Source: JAVVRP01 sp036654655 (lineage in GTDB: Bacteria > Bacillota > Clostridia > Christensenellales > UBA1242). From it: a stretch of 64,000 nt of DNA. The stretch is taken from contig JAVVRP010000004.1 in NCBI GenBank assembly GCA_036654655.1, positions 1-64,000 of the forward strand, in the 5' to 3' direction. Shown piece after piece: positions 15,760 through 23,629 of the stretch. Numbering within the stretch: position 1 is the first letter of the stretch; every line of letters begins with the position of its first letter. Position numbers and translations under genes: made by a program. The notes beneath the pieces were generated by a model. It had not been told where the DNA came from and did no database searches. It worked only from the letters and a program-made list of their open reading frames with translations.

Positions 15760-17406
15760 ATGGATAATAAACAACTTGCAGAAATGCTTTTTCCAAATGT
15801 TAAACTTTCAACACAGGAAATTGAACAAAATTTTCCGCCACGAAATTTGCCACCAACGGCTCAGGTTGTAAGGTTTGCTCCAAGTCCAACAGGATTTTTG
15901 CATATTGGCAACTTTTTTACGGCTTTTATTGATAGATTAACAGCAAGCAAAAGCAATGGGGTTTTCTTTTTTAGGCTTGAAGACACAGACAAAAAACGCG
16001 AAGTTGCTGGAAGCGAACTTGTTGCCCTTAACATGCTTAAAGCCTATGACATTTTGCCTGACGAAGGGCTTATGCCAAATTTAACTCAAATTGGCAATTA
16101 TGGCCCCTATGCTCAAAGTCAGCGCACACAAATTTATCTTGCTTATGCAAAAAAACTTGTTGCAAATGGAAAAGCATATCCTTGCTTTTGTGAAAAAACC
16201 GACGGAAAAAAAGAAGTTATAAAAAAACGTGAACAACAACTTACACAAGATGGAGATATTGAAGAACAAGACATATGCAGAAATCTTTCTTACAATCAAA
16301 TTGAACAAAATTTGAAAGCAAATTTGCCTTTTGCAATTAGACTTAAATCTTGTGGACTGCCAGACCAAACTATTAAGTTTTATGACGAGATTAGGGGCGA
16401 ACGCGAACTCCACGTTAATTGCAAAGATGTTATTCTTGTAAAAAATAACGGAACGCCTCCATATACTTTTGCACATCCCATTGATGATCATTTAATGGGA
16501 ACAACGCTTGTTATTAGGGGGGAAGATTGGTTTCCAAGTTTGCCTTGCCACCTAGAAATAACCAAGGCACTTGGCTTTGCTCCGCCAAAATATGCACACA
16601 CACCAAACCTTTGCATGATTGGAGCAAATGACAACAAACTTAAATTAAGCAAACGCATGGGCGCTTCTGATATGAGATTTTTTATTAAACAAGGATATCC
16701 GAAAACAGCAATTTTGGAATACTTGCTTAATCTTGCAAATTCTGGATTTGAACTGTGGAGAAAAAATAACCCACAACTTTGTTACAAGGAATTTCCTTTT
16801 TCAATAAACAAAATTGGCAAATCAAGCCCTATTTTTGACCTTGTTAAGTTGGATGATGTTTCAAAAACAATAATTTCTAAAATGAACACAGAAACGGCAT
16901 ATAACAACCTTTTTGAATGGGCAAAAGATAATGATGAATTTATGTTTAACAAAATAAAAGAAAATTCGGATTTTGTTAAAAAAATTGTAAACATTGGTAG
17001 AGAAATTTCAAAGCCAAGAAAAGATATTGCAAAATGGAAAGATTTTGAAACTGTGTTTGCTTTTATGTTCCATGCTCCCACTGTTTTTGAATGGGACACA
17101 AAATTTAAAAGCGATATTATAAAAAATGTTTTACTTGCTTTTTTAAAAACTTTTTGCATTTTAGATTCAAACGAAATATTTTTTGGCAAATTAAAAGACA
17201 TTTGCGCACCTCTTGGATTCTCTTCTGATATGAAAATTTTTAAGGCAAACTCCGAAAAATTTTTAGGAAATATTGCCGATATTGCTTGCATTATAAGAAC
17301 GGCAATCACTGGAAAACAAGACTCCCCAGACCTTTACACGATAATGCAAATTTTGGGCAAAATTGAATGTGAAAACAGAACAAACTTTGCATATAATTCA
17401 CTTTAA
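15760..17406 (+). CDS. gltX: Glutamyl-tRNA synthetase
   Basis: 548 residues, class I. The HIGH motif is in APSPTGFLHIGNFFTAFI, the FRLEDTD segment follows, and the KMSKS-equivalent is LKLSKRMG. The insertions and length match the roughly 550-residue clostridial GluRS rather than the 470-residue form. It makes Glu-tRNA-Glu; glnS in the same window suggests it need not be non-discriminating. Start set at MDNKQLAE because AGGAG lies 5-6 nt upstream. A weak promoter (TTGTAA-17-TACTAT) precedes it. Confidence 0.94.
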   Translation: MDNKQLAEMLFPNVKLSTQEIEQNFPPRNLPPTAQVVRFAPSPTGFLHIGNFFTAFIDRLTASKSNGVFFFRLEDTDKKREVAGSELVALNMLKAYDILPDEGLMPNLTQIGNYGPYAQSQRTQIYLAYAKKLVANGKAYPCFCEKTDGKKEVIKKREQQLTQDGDIEEQDICRNLSYNQIEQNLKANLPFAIRLKSCGLPDQTIKFYDEIRGERELHVNCKDVILVKNNGTPPYTFAHPIDDHLMGTTLVIRGEDWFPSLPCHLEITKALGFAPPKYAHTPNLCMIGANDNKLKLSKRMGASDMRFFIKQGYPKTAILEYLLNLANSGFELWRKNNPQLCYKEFPFSINKIGKSSPIFDLVKLDDVSKTIISKMNTETAYNNLFEWAKDNDEFMFNKIKENSDFVKKIVNIGREISKPRKDIAKWKDFETVFAFMFHAPTVFEWDTKFKSDIIKNVLLAFLKTFCILDSNEIFFGKLKDICAPLGFSSDMKIFKANSEKFLGNIADIACIIRTAITGKQDSPDLYTIMQILGKIECENRTNFAYNSL

Positions 17407-17514
17407 TTTATATTTTTTCTATATTTTAACTGTTTATAAAATTGAACTTGTTTAGATTGTTGAATTAGACAAATTATTAAAGTTCAATTTTTTAAACATT
17501 TTTAATTATTTTTG

Positions 17515-17543
17515 TTGCAAAATTAAAAATTATTTAGTATAAT
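17515..17543 (+). promoter_or_regulatory. Promoter of the HTH regulator / Rel-like operon
   Basis: TTGCAA (17515-17520), a 17-bp spacer and TATAAT (17538-17543), about 20 nt before the start codon. Confidence 0.7.
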
Positions 17544-17563
17544 ATAATCACAAAAGGAGTTTT

Positions 17564-18535
17564 GTGGTGGAATTTTTTGTAAAAAACTTAAAAAGTTTGT
17601 GCGAACTTCATTCTCAACGCAAAATTGCACAAGAAACAGGCGTTTCTCCTGCAACAGTAAATAACTATATCAAAGGTGTTGGAGAACCATCACTTTCTTT
17701 TTTAATTAAACTTAAAAAAAAATATGACCTTAATTTAGATGATTTTTTAACAAAAGAAGTTGTATTTATTAAAAATCAAACTGTTTCTGTTCAGTTTAGC
17801 CAACATGACCGCTTTATTGGAAATTATATTTGTTATTATTATGACAGCAGTTCATACAAAGGCATGGCAAGTAACTTTTCAAAAAACACTCTTAGATATG
17901 GAATTATTTCTGTTATAAAACAGAAAGACGAAAAACTTAAAACTTTTGCATTTTTTCAAAATGACAGAGAAGAAGCAGAAGTAGCATTTAATGAATTATC
18001 AAAATTTAAAAAAGAAAATATTAGCGATTTTTTAAACTTTTATCTTTCGGATTTTGAAAATTGCTACGAAGGAACTTTGGACGAAACGCGTGGACAAGTT
18101 TTTATTAATTTGCGTAATAAATTTAATCAGGATCAATCTCTTATTATTTTAAACAATCCGCCAAGCAACAAAGATTATATTGGAGGGCTTGGAACCGTTA
18201 ACTCAGTTTCACGTGGCCGTGAACATATGCCTTGCGTACAATATATAATTATTTCGGACAAAATTTTGGAACGTCCGGACGGCCAAATTTACAACTTGTT
18301 GGCACTTGGAGTTTCAAATGTTAATGTGCACAACGAAAGTGAACAACTTTTGCAACTGTTTAAAAACTTGTACGGCAACCCTGGCGAAACACTTTCGGAC
18401 TTTCAAAAAATTAAAATATTTGAAGATTCTCTTTCAAACATTGTTTTAGATTTAATTGATGCAAATATTTTTAGGTTTGCAAAGGTTTCAAATATGGAAG
18501 ATGACGGATTTTACAGAATGATAAGGGATGAATAA
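17564..18535 (+). CDS. XRE-type helix-turn-helix regulator with unknown C-terminal domain
   Basis: 323 residues. Residues 1-60 are an XRE/lambda-repressor HTH (QRKIAQETGVSPATVNNYIK then PSLSFLIKLKKKYDLNLDDFL). Residues 70-323 form a large domain I do not recognise, perhaps a ligand or partner sensor. Two adjacent GTG codons at 17564 and 17567 could start the protein behind AAAAGGAG; the second has the better spacing. It lies 9 nt upstream of the Rel-like gene with no promoter between, so the two are probably one operon and may act on the same signal. Confidence 0.8.
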   Translation: MVEFFVKNLKSLCELHSQRKIAQETGVSPATVNNYIKGVGEPSLSFLIKLKKKYDLNLDDFLTKEVVFIKNQTVSVQFSQHDRFIGNYICYYYDSSSYKGMASNFSKNTLRYGIISVIKQKDEKLKTFAFFQNDREEAEVAFNELSKFKKENISDFLNFYLSDFENCYEGTLDETRGQVFINLRNKFNQDQSLIILNNPPSNKDYIGGLGTVNSVSRGREHMPCVQYIIISDKILERPDGQIYNLLALGVSNVNVHNESEQLLQLFKNLYGNPGETLSDFQKIKIFEDSLSNIVLDLIDANIFRFAKVSNMEDDGFYRMIRDE

Positions 18536-18544
18536 AAACAAATT

Positions 18545-19975
18545 ATGGACAAGGTACAACAAGATTATGAAAATTTAATGCAACGAATGAAGGCAAAAAA
18601 GGCAAGTGGATTACGTTTGGTTTCAAAAGCGTTTGAACTTGCAAATGTTTTGCATGCAGGTCAATTTAGAAAAACTGGCGAACCATACATTTCTCATCCG
18701 CTTGAAGTTGCAATTTTGCTTGAAAACTTGGATTTTGGAACAAACGTTGTTGCTTCTGCACTATTGCACGATATTGTTGAAGATTGCGAATATACAATTG
18801 GCGAAATTAAACAAAATTTTAATGACGAAATTGCCGAAATTGTTGACGCAGTAACCGCCGTTGAAAAAGAAAGCAATAATGATGATTTTGCCAAATTAAA
18901 AACTGATAGCAAAACTTTTCAAAAACTTATTTCTTTTGGAAAAAACAATATATTTGCATTTTATATAAAATTTGCAGACAGGCTTTGCAACTTAAAAACA
19001 CTTGAAACATTTTCAAGATACAAACAAATAGAAAAAATAAAAGAAACAGAACAGTGGATTTTGTCTGTGGCAAAACTTTTAAAAGCAACGTATTTTTTTG
19101 AGCAACTTTCTAATGAGTGCTTTAAAATATTAAACATAAAAAATTTTTATAAAATGGAAAATACTTGTAAAAAATATTTTGAATATAACAAAAACTTTAA
19201 CGAAACATTAAGACAACAACTTTGGCTTAGCATTTCTGTTTTTTTAAAAAACAACAACAAAGAAACTCAACTTTCAAAAATTATTTTTGAACATTCAACC
19301 GAAGTGGAAATTTTTAATCTTGTTAAACGTGTGCTAGACGTTGAAAAAATTGACGACATAAAATCTAGCCAACTTGTAAGAGTTCCTATTACAAAAATTT
19401 TTTTAATATTTGACACATCACTTTCCAAGGCCGAATTGCAAAACATGCTTATTTCAATGTTTATGGAAGGAACAATTGGTCAGTTTTTAAAAATTACTGG
19501 CTTTGAAAAAAGTGTTAATTTTGATTATTCTTTTTTGGTTGTTTCAGATTCTTTTAAAAACAAATTTCAACTTTACGCACTTAGTCAATCTCACTATGTT
19601 TCTTTAAGAAACGGAACTCTTGAAGGAACAAACATTGAGCAAATAGAAAATGACGCCGAAGAAATTACAACAGAATTTATTCAAGTTAAAACCAGAAACG
19701 GACAAATTATAGCGTTGCCCGAAGGCTCAACCGTGTTGGATTTTGCCTTTAAAATTCACAAGGACTTTGGATTTGCTTGTCGCTATGCTTTTTTAAACGA
19801 TAGCCCTACAAAATCTCCAATTTACACAAAACTTAGCCCCAACGATAAAATTAACTTGCATATAGAAAAAGATGAAAATGGCGTTTGCAAAAACATTGCA
19901 GAACTTCGTTGGCTTTTATATGCAAAAACAGATTATGCTAAAAAACTTTTGGTTAAGTATTTTGAAAGTGTATAA
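18545..19975 (+). CDS. RelA/SpoT-like HD hydrolase with TGS domain, synthetase region degenerate
   Basis: 476 residues. Residues 20-190 match the (p)ppGpp hydrolase HD domain of Rel/SpoT: HAGQFRKTGEPYISHP, ALLHDIVEDC and FADRLCNLKTL keep the His, His-Asp, Glu-Asp and Asp metal/substrate ligands. Residues about 375-440 are a TGS domain (IIALPEGSTVLDFAFKIH). In between, where Rel proteins carry the synthetase, I see none of its conserved motifs, and the total is well below the usual 730-750 residues with no ACT domain. The likely role is degrading alarmones only. Co-transcribed with the HTH gene before it. Confidence 0.85.
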   Translation: MDKVQQDYENLMQRMKAKKASGLRLVSKAFELANVLHAGQFRKTGEPYISHPLEVAILLENLDFGTNVVASALLHDIVEDCEYTIGEIKQNFNDEIAEIVDAVTAVEKESNNDDFAKLKTDSKTFQKLISFGKNNIFAFYIKFADRLCNLKTLETFSRYKQIEKIKETEQWILSVAKLLKATYFFEQLSNECFKILNIKNFYKMENTCKKYFEYNKNFNETLRQQLWLSISVFLKNNNKETQLSKIIFEHSTEVEIFNLVKRVLDVEKIDDIKSSQLVRVPITKIFLIFDTSLSKAELQNMLISMFMEGTIGQFLKITGFEKSVNFDYSFLVVSDSFKNKFQLYALSQSHYVSLRNGTLEGTNIEQIENDAEEITTEFIQVKTRNGQIIALPEGSTVLDFAFKIHKDFGFACRYAFLNDSPTKSPIYTKLSPNDKINLHIEKDENGVCKNIAELRWLLYAKTDYAKKLLVKYFESV

Positions 19976-20000
19976 TTTTTTTGCCAACAAAACTTAACAG

Positions 20001-20029
20001 TTGCAAAAATGGGTAAGTTCTGTTAAAAT
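20001..20029 (+). promoter_or_regulatory. Promoter of the tRNA-Val/tRNA-Leu unit
   Basis: TTGCAA (20001-20006), a 17-bp spacer and TAAAAT (20024-20029), 17 nt before tRNA-Val. Confidence 0.6.
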
Positions 20030-20045
20030 AAAAATATTAAATTTT

Positions 20046-20121
20046 GGGCAATTAACTCAGTTGGTAGAGTGTCATCTTCACGTGGTGAAAGTCGCGGGTT
20101 CAAGTCCCTCATTGCCCACCA
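20046..20121 (+). tRNA. tRNA-Val (CAC)
   Basis: Full cloverleaf: acceptor GGGCAAT/ATTGCCC, D-arm, anticodon loop TTCACGT giving CAC, T-loop TTCAAGT and an encoded CCA. First of two tRNAs in one transcript. Confidence 0.93.
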
Positions 20122-20139
20122 ATCAATAAGTTGTGTTGT

Positions 20140-20225
20140 GCTGAGATGGCGGAATGGCAGACGCGCTAGGTTCAGGTCCTAGTAATCGCAAGATTGTGTG
20201 GGTTCAACTCCCATTCTTAGCACCA
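20140..20225 (+). tRNA. tRNA-Leu (CAG)
   Basis: 86-nt class II tRNA with acceptor GCTGAGA/TCTTAGC, anticodon loop TTCAGGT giving CAG, a long variable arm (TAATCGCAAGATTG region) and an encoded CCA. Followed at once by a terminator. Confidence 0.95.
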
Positions 20226-20256
20226 AAAAAATGTTGCAGGTTATGCAACATTTTTT
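20226..20256. terminator. Terminator after tRNA-Leu
   Basis: Arms AATGTTGCA and TGCAACATT with a 6-nt loop, A run before and T run after; it can also stop the convergent lipoprotein transcript. Confidence 0.9.
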
Positions 20257-20271
20257 ATTTTTTTTTATTAA

Positions 20272-21003
20272 TTAAGCAGTAACATAAGATGAAAAATCTG
20301 GAAAGTTAATTTCACCAACAAATTCACTCATTGTTATTTCATTTGCAGAATCTTTTCCATAACTAATTTTTGCACCTATTAAATTGTTGTTTTTGAAAAT
20401 TAAATATCCCACAATTCCATTAATTGAAATTCCGCCACTTGAATATTCAGGAGAAGTTAATTTAAATTTAACTTCGCCATTTGCCTCACTTTTTTCAACT
20501 GTTAATCCTGATGTTTTTTCAAATAATTCTAAAATGTTTTGTACCTCAACCATCATATTATCAAGGTGGTTTGCAGAAAAAATATCATTTCCAACAAGTG
20601 CAGTTTTTGTTTTAAATGAAGCGCCATTTGTTTTTCCACTGGAATAATTAAATCCATCTTTAACATAAGATTCAAAAGAAGACGGACCCATTGAAATTTT
20701 CATTGCTGCTTGTGAGTTTGATGGTGTTGTTTTATTTAGTTTTAAAATTGCATTAACGTTGATTTCTGATTTAACTTCTCCAATTGAAGATTTTAAACTT
20801 AAAGTTAAACGATAAGATAATAAGTCTTCTTCAACGGTTGGTTCTGCCAAATATTGGGTATACGCAACTTTATCAATTTTAGAATAATTTCCAGCAGTGT
20901 TTATTACTGCTTTTGCCTCCAATTGCCCTCCATTGCATGCACTAAATAAAAATGCAATTGGAAGAACTGAACAGGCTAATATTATTTTTGTTATTCTTTT
21001 CAT
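20272..21003 (-). CDS. Predicted lipoprotein, LolA/LppX-like
   Basis: 243 residues. A signal peptide with lipobox FSAC (Cys near 23) predicts a lipid-anchored extracellular protein. The mature part is beta-rich with alternating strands and a central segment on loading or threshold residues (KDGFNYSSGKTNG), which reads like the half-barrel lipoprotein fold of LolA/LppX-type or DUF-type Firmicute lipoproteins. This fold assignment is by general pattern only. AAAGGAG precedes the ATG. It converges on the tRNA terminator. Confidence 0.7.
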   Translation of the reverse strand: MKRITKIILACSVLPIAFLFSACNGGQLEAKAVINTAGNYSKIDKVAYTQYLAEPTVEEDLLSYRLTLSLKSSIGEVKSEINVNAILKLNKTTPSNSQAAMKISMGPSSFESYVKDGFNYSSGKTNGASFKTKTALVGNDIFSANHLDNMMVEVQNILELFEKTSGLTVEKSEANGEVKFKLTSPEYSSGGISINGIVGYLIFKNNNLIGAKISYGKDSANEITMSEFVGEINFPDFSSYVTA

Positions 21004-21108
21004 ATTTCTCCTTTTTATTTTTTATAGTATATCATTAAAACTTTTATTTTCAAACAAAAAAAATGCTGAAATTTGTTATAATTTAAAAACAATGTCATAA
21101 TTTATTAT

Positions 21109-21363
21109 ATGGAAAACTGTAATATAATTTTGGACAATAGAGAAAATTTAAAAATAACTGGGACAAAAAAAGTGCTTTCTGCAACTGGCGAACAAATTGT
21201 TTTAATTTGTGGCAATTCCAAACTTTGCATAAGTGGAGAAAAACTTGAAGTAAAAAAAATTGACGTTAGCCTTGGAAATGTTGAAATTTTTGGCGTAATA
21301 AATTGCCTTAAATTTTCTGGCGTTGGTGATAAAGTACCATTTGTTAAACGGATTTTTAAATAA
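21109..21363 (+). CDS. yabP: Sporulation protein YabP (spore cortex/coat assembly)
   Basis: 84 residues, all beta, matching the YabP/YqfC family: NIILDNRENLKITG near the start, a central ICGNSKLCISGEKLEVKKID and LGNVEIFGVINCLKFSG. YabP acts in the mother cell during endospore formation. The stop overlaps the start of yabQ (TAATG), so the genes are translationally coupled as in Bacillus. No clear Shine-Dalgarno is visible at this ATG. Confidence 0.85.
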   Translation: MENCNIILDNRENLKITGTKKVLSATGEQIVLICGNSKLCISGEKLEVKKIDVSLGNVEIFGVINCLKFSGVGDKVPFVKRIFK

Positions 21364-21683
21364 TGATTGGTGAAACAAACGGCCAACTGCTTATCTTTTT
21401 TATTTTTTTGCTAGGTGGTGTTTTTTGTGGTTTGATGGTTGGAAGTTCCAATTTTTTTAACAAAATAAAACGTTTTAAAAAAATAGTTCAATTTGCTTTT
21501 GATTTTTTTATAACTTTTTTTTCCGGAAGTGTGTTTTTTTTGCTTTCTCAAATTTTTGTTTTTGGTGAAATCAGATTTTTTTATGTTTTAGCATTTTTTA
21601 CAGGAATGTTTTTATGGCTTTTTGTATTTAAAAAATTAATATTTAACAAAATAATCAACAAAATTAAAAACAAAAAAGTTTAA
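21363..21683 (+). CDS. yabQ: Sporulation protein YabQ-like
   Basis: 106 residues with three to four hydrophobic helices and a strongly basic C-terminus (KKLIFNKIINKIKNKKV). Position directly after yabP, with a one-base stop/start overlap, and the size and topology match YabQ, a mother-cell membrane protein of spore cortex formation. Sequence motifs alone are weak, so context carries the assignment. Confidence 0.75.
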   Translation: MIGETNGQLLIFFIFLLGGVFCGLMVGSSNFFNKIKRFKKIVQFAFDFFITFFSGSVFFLLSQIFVFGEIRFFYVLAFFTGMFLWLFVFKKLIFNKIINKIKNKKV

Positions 21684-21700
21684 AAATTATTTTACAATTA

Positions 21701-22051
21701 TCAAGGGGTAACAAATTTGCTGTCCCCTGCATTTCCATAACCTTTTTCTGTTTTGTAATAATCATCTGCATATTCTGGATTAACATCTGGCTTGTTTTGC
21801 TTGTTTTCTTCAACAATGTTTCCATTTACGTCAATGGCGTATCCGTCCTTGTTTGTTTTGCATTTTGCTTCAATTTCACTATTAACAGAATCAATTTGTG
21901 AAACAATTTCTTGCGATTTATTATAAATTTTGTTTAGTTGATTGTTTTTTGCATTTAAAACAAAAGTCTGCGCTATCCCAATAACAACAAACGCAAAAAA
22001 AACAGTCACCGCCATAATAATTAAAGTTTTTGCTTTTTTGTTTGAATTCAT
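21701..22051 (-). CDS. FtsL/DivIC-like septum protein
   Basis: 116 residues: short cytoplasmic tail, one membrane helix (about 8-30), then a coiled coil (NNQLNKIYNKSQEIVSQIDS) and a Tyr/Asn-rich tail. This is the DivIC/FtsL layout. In Bacillus, divIC follows yabP-yabQ; here the gene is adjacent but on the opposite strand. No Shine-Dalgarno; an extended -10 (TGATATAAT) ends 6 nt before the ATG, suggesting a leaderless transcript. Start at 22051 preferred over a TTG two codons upstream. Confidence 0.7.
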   Translation of the reverse strand: MNSNKKAKTLIIMAVTVFFAFVVIGIAQTFVLNAKNNQLNKIYNKSQEIVSQIDSVNSEIEAKCKTNKDGYAIDVNGNIVEENKQNKPDVNPEYADDYYKTEKGYGNAGDSKFVTP

Positions 22052-22182
22052 GAACAAATTATATCAATTATTGTAAAAAATGTAAAGCATATAAATTTTG
22101 TATTTTATAAAATGTTAAATATTAAAATAGATTTATAAAAAAATTAAATTTAAATTTTTGCACAAAAACCTTAATAATTTAC

Positions 22183-22211
22183 TTGACAAAACAAGTTTGC
22201 AATGATAATAT
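22183..22211 (+). promoter_or_regulatory. Promoter of the tRNA-Ala/tRNA-Ile unit
   Basis: Consensus TTGACA (22183-22188), a 17-bp spacer and TAATAT (22206-22211), 17 nt before tRNA-Ala. Confidence 0.75.
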
Positions 22212-22228
22212 AATTAAGCATTTGAAAT

Positions 22229-22305
22229 GGGGGATTGGCTCAGTTGGCTAGAGCACCTGCCTTGCAAGCAGGGGGTCATCGGTTCAAGTCCGATATTCTC
22301 CACCA
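22229..22305 (+). tRNA. tRNA-Ala (TGC)
   Basis: Cloverleaf with acceptor GGGGGAT/ATTCTCC, D-arm GCTC/GAGC, anticodon loop CTTGCAA giving TGC, T-loop TTCAAGT and an encoded CCA. Confidence 0.95.
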
Positions 22306-22311
22306 CTAAAC

Positions 22312-22344
22312 TTAACTAAATTAAATATATTTTAATTTAGTTAA
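22312..22344. repeat. Perfect 14-bp inverted repeat between tRNA-Ala and tRNA-Ile
   Basis: Arms TTAACTAAATTAAA and TTTAATTTAGTTAA around TATAT. All AT and no T run, so more likely an RNA-processing hairpin between the two tRNAs than a terminator. Confidence 0.7.
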
Positions 22345-22426
22345 ATTGCAAAACAAACACAAATTACATTGGCAAATTTTAGCATCAAAAATTGCTAAAT
22401 AGCAAAATTGTAAAAAAACAAACTGA

Positions 22427-22503
22427 TGGAATGTAGCTCAGCTGGTTAGAGCACCACCCTGATAAGGTGGGGGTCGGTGGTTCGAGTCCACTCATTCCAA
22501 CCA
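22427..22503 (+). tRNA. tRNA-Ile (GAT)
   Basis: Cloverleaf with acceptor TGGAATG/CATTCCA, anticodon stem CCACC/GGTGG, loop CTGATAA giving GAT, T-loop TTCGAGT and an encoded CCA. Its 3' half is repeated at least twice downstream (22672-22713 and 22860-22901). Confidence 0.95.
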
Positions 22504-22538
22504 TAAAAATAAAACTGTACATAATGTTCAGTTTTTTT

Positions 22539-22637
22539 NNNNNNNNNNNNNNNNNNNNNNNNNNNNNNNNNNNNNNNNNNNNNNNNNNNNNNNNNNNNNN
22601 NNNNNNNNNNNNNNNNNNNNNNNNNNNNNNNNNNNNN
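22539..22637. other. Assembly gap (99 Ns)
   Basis: Undetermined bases inside the 188-bp repeat array, a typical place for short-read assembly failure. Confidence 1.
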
Positions 22638-22671
22638 TGAAAGTTGCGAACGCCAAGTCGCAAAGCGGCTT

Positions 22672-22713
22672 ATAAGGTGGGGGTCGGTGGTTCGAGTCCA
22701 CTCATTCCAACCA
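22672..22713 (+). pseudogene. Truncated tRNA-Ile copy (3' half)
   Basis: Identical to the tRNA-Ile sequence from just after the first anticodon base to the encoded CCA. The D arm and 5' acceptor strand are absent; a hairpin-rich segment stands before it. Confidence 0.85.
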
Positions 22714-22753
22714 TAAAAATAAAACTGTACATAATGTTCAGTTTTTTTATTAA

Positions 22754-22870
22754 CCCCACCTTGTGTCGCAAGGCGACACTCAAAGTGAAACTTTGAATCA
22801 GGGTGCCACCGTGATGCCGAGCAACTGAAAGTTGCGAACGCCAAGTCGCAAAGCGGCTTATAAGGTGGGG
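22754..22870 (+). other. Cluster of perfect hairpins with three-base loops
   Basis: An outer stem CCCCACCTT (22754-22762) and AAGGTGGGG (22862-22870) encloses four hairpins: GTGTCGC-aag-GCGACAC (22763-22779), TCAAAGT-gaa-ACTTTGA (22780-22796), CAACT-gaa-AGTTG (22822-22834) and AAGTCGC-aaa-GCGGCTT (22843-22859, one G-T pair). The outer stem reuses the anticodon stem of tRNA-Ile, so the cluster stands where the anticodon loop would be. Confidence 0.85.
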
Positions 22871-22901
22871 GTCGGTGGTTCGAGTCCACTCATTCCAACC
22901 A
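22860..22901 (+). pseudogene. Second truncated tRNA-Ile copy (3' half)
   Basis: Same 3' half as at 22672-22713, including CCA; here the downstream sequence differs and a separate terminator follows. Confidence 0.85.
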
Positions 22902-22904
22902 TAT

Positions 22905-22930
22905 GAAACCCCGATTATATCGGGTTTTTT
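22905..22930 (+). terminator. Terminator closing the tRNA-Ile array
   Basis: Stem CCCGAT-tat-ATCGGG followed by six Ts. Confidence 0.85.
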
Positions 22931-23023
22931 CATGTTTTCGCAACCTTCAAAAATAGCAAAATTTTAACAGCAAATGTGCCTATTTTTGACAGCAGTTTTT
23001 TTTGAGCCTAAATTTCAACAAAA

Positions 23024-23062
23024 AAAAGACCGACAAGAGTAAAATTTTCTTGTCGGTCTTTT
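23024..23062. terminator. Strong bidirectional terminator
   Basis: Perfect 15-bp arms (AAAAGACCGACAAGA and its complement) around 9 nt, 80 bp after the end of the immunity-like gene, which reads toward it. Confidence 0.92.
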
Positions 23063-23143
23063 CCGCTTAAAAACCGCCTAAATTTGTTGTATTTGCGGTC
23101 AATTGCAGCACAACTTTTCAACGCAAAAACATTTGTAGTAAAA

Positions 23144-23629
23144 TTATTTAATTTTCTTTAAGTCTTCAATTTTTACTGAAATACAATCCCCATAGTATTC
23201 ACCATTTTTATCTATTCCAGAAAAATCTACCTCAATATAATTTTGAACACCATTATTGTTCATCACGCAACCAGTATCACCTTTGTGAATTCCAAATTTT
23301 GCATATTTTTCATCTTCCACTAGCAATTCAACAGTATCGTACTCTTTTATTTTTAAAGGCTCAAACTTTGCAACTGATTTGCCAAACAATTTATCATAAT
23401 TTTGCAATAATTTTTCTTTCATTTCATTTGGCAATTTTTCTTTATCAATTTCCACATCACACGAATCGATATTTACTATTATATATTCACCAATGTTTTT
23501 TGGATTAAAAAATAGTACTTCATTATTTCCACTATTACTTCTTAATATAATTCCGTGCATATCTTTTGATAAATTATAAGGTGTATAAGGTTTTTCATTT
23601 ATCAATTTTACTAAATCAAACTTTGTCAT
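23144..23629 (-). CDS. Putative immunity protein (DUF4926-like C-terminus)
   Basis: 161 residues, acidic. The C-terminal 60 residues follow the pattern YDTVELLVEDEKYAKFGI, HKGDTGCVM and EVDFSG..G, ending in a basic DLKKIK, close to the small beta-barrel of DUF4926-type immunity proteins. The N-terminal 95 residues are unrecognised. The start at 23629 uses GGAGG 9 nt upstream and overlaps the preceding stop as ATGA, so it is coupled to the toxin-like gene. Likely role: neutralising that protein in the same cell. Inferred from context and fold pattern. Confidence 0.6.
   Translation of the reverse strand: MTKFDLVKLINEKPYTPYNLSKDMHGIILRSNSGNNEVLFFNPKNIGEYIIVNIDSCDVEIDKEKLPNEMKEKLLQNYDKLFGKSVAKFEPLKIKEYDTVELLVEDEKYAKFGIHKGDTGCVMNNNGVQNYIEVDFSGIDKNGEYYGDCISVKIEDLKKIK

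Larger units (their letters stand above)
22461..22901 (+). repeat. 188-bp tandem array containing tRNA-Ile 3' halves, spanning the assembly gap
   Basis: The segment from the anticodon through CCA of tRNA-Ile plus its downstream hairpin recurs with an exact 188-bp period between 22670 and 22858. The flanks of the gap belong to the same unit: the bases before it match 22748 and the bases after it match 22826 onward. One missing unit would need 77 bp where 99 Ns stand, so the true copy number is uncertain. Confidence 0.85.

Noticed and set aside
10103..17563. T-box riboswitches before glnS, hisS and gltX
   Set aside because: The upstream gaps are short (66, 71 and about 160 bp) and lack a T-box sequence or specifier/antiterminator layout.
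22446..22933. Overlapping - strand frames across the tRNA-Ile array with WNEWTRTTDPHL-like repeats
   Set aside because: These are translations of the tRNA sequence itself and its repeats, and one runs through the N gap; tRNA antisense frames of this kind are a common annotation artefact.
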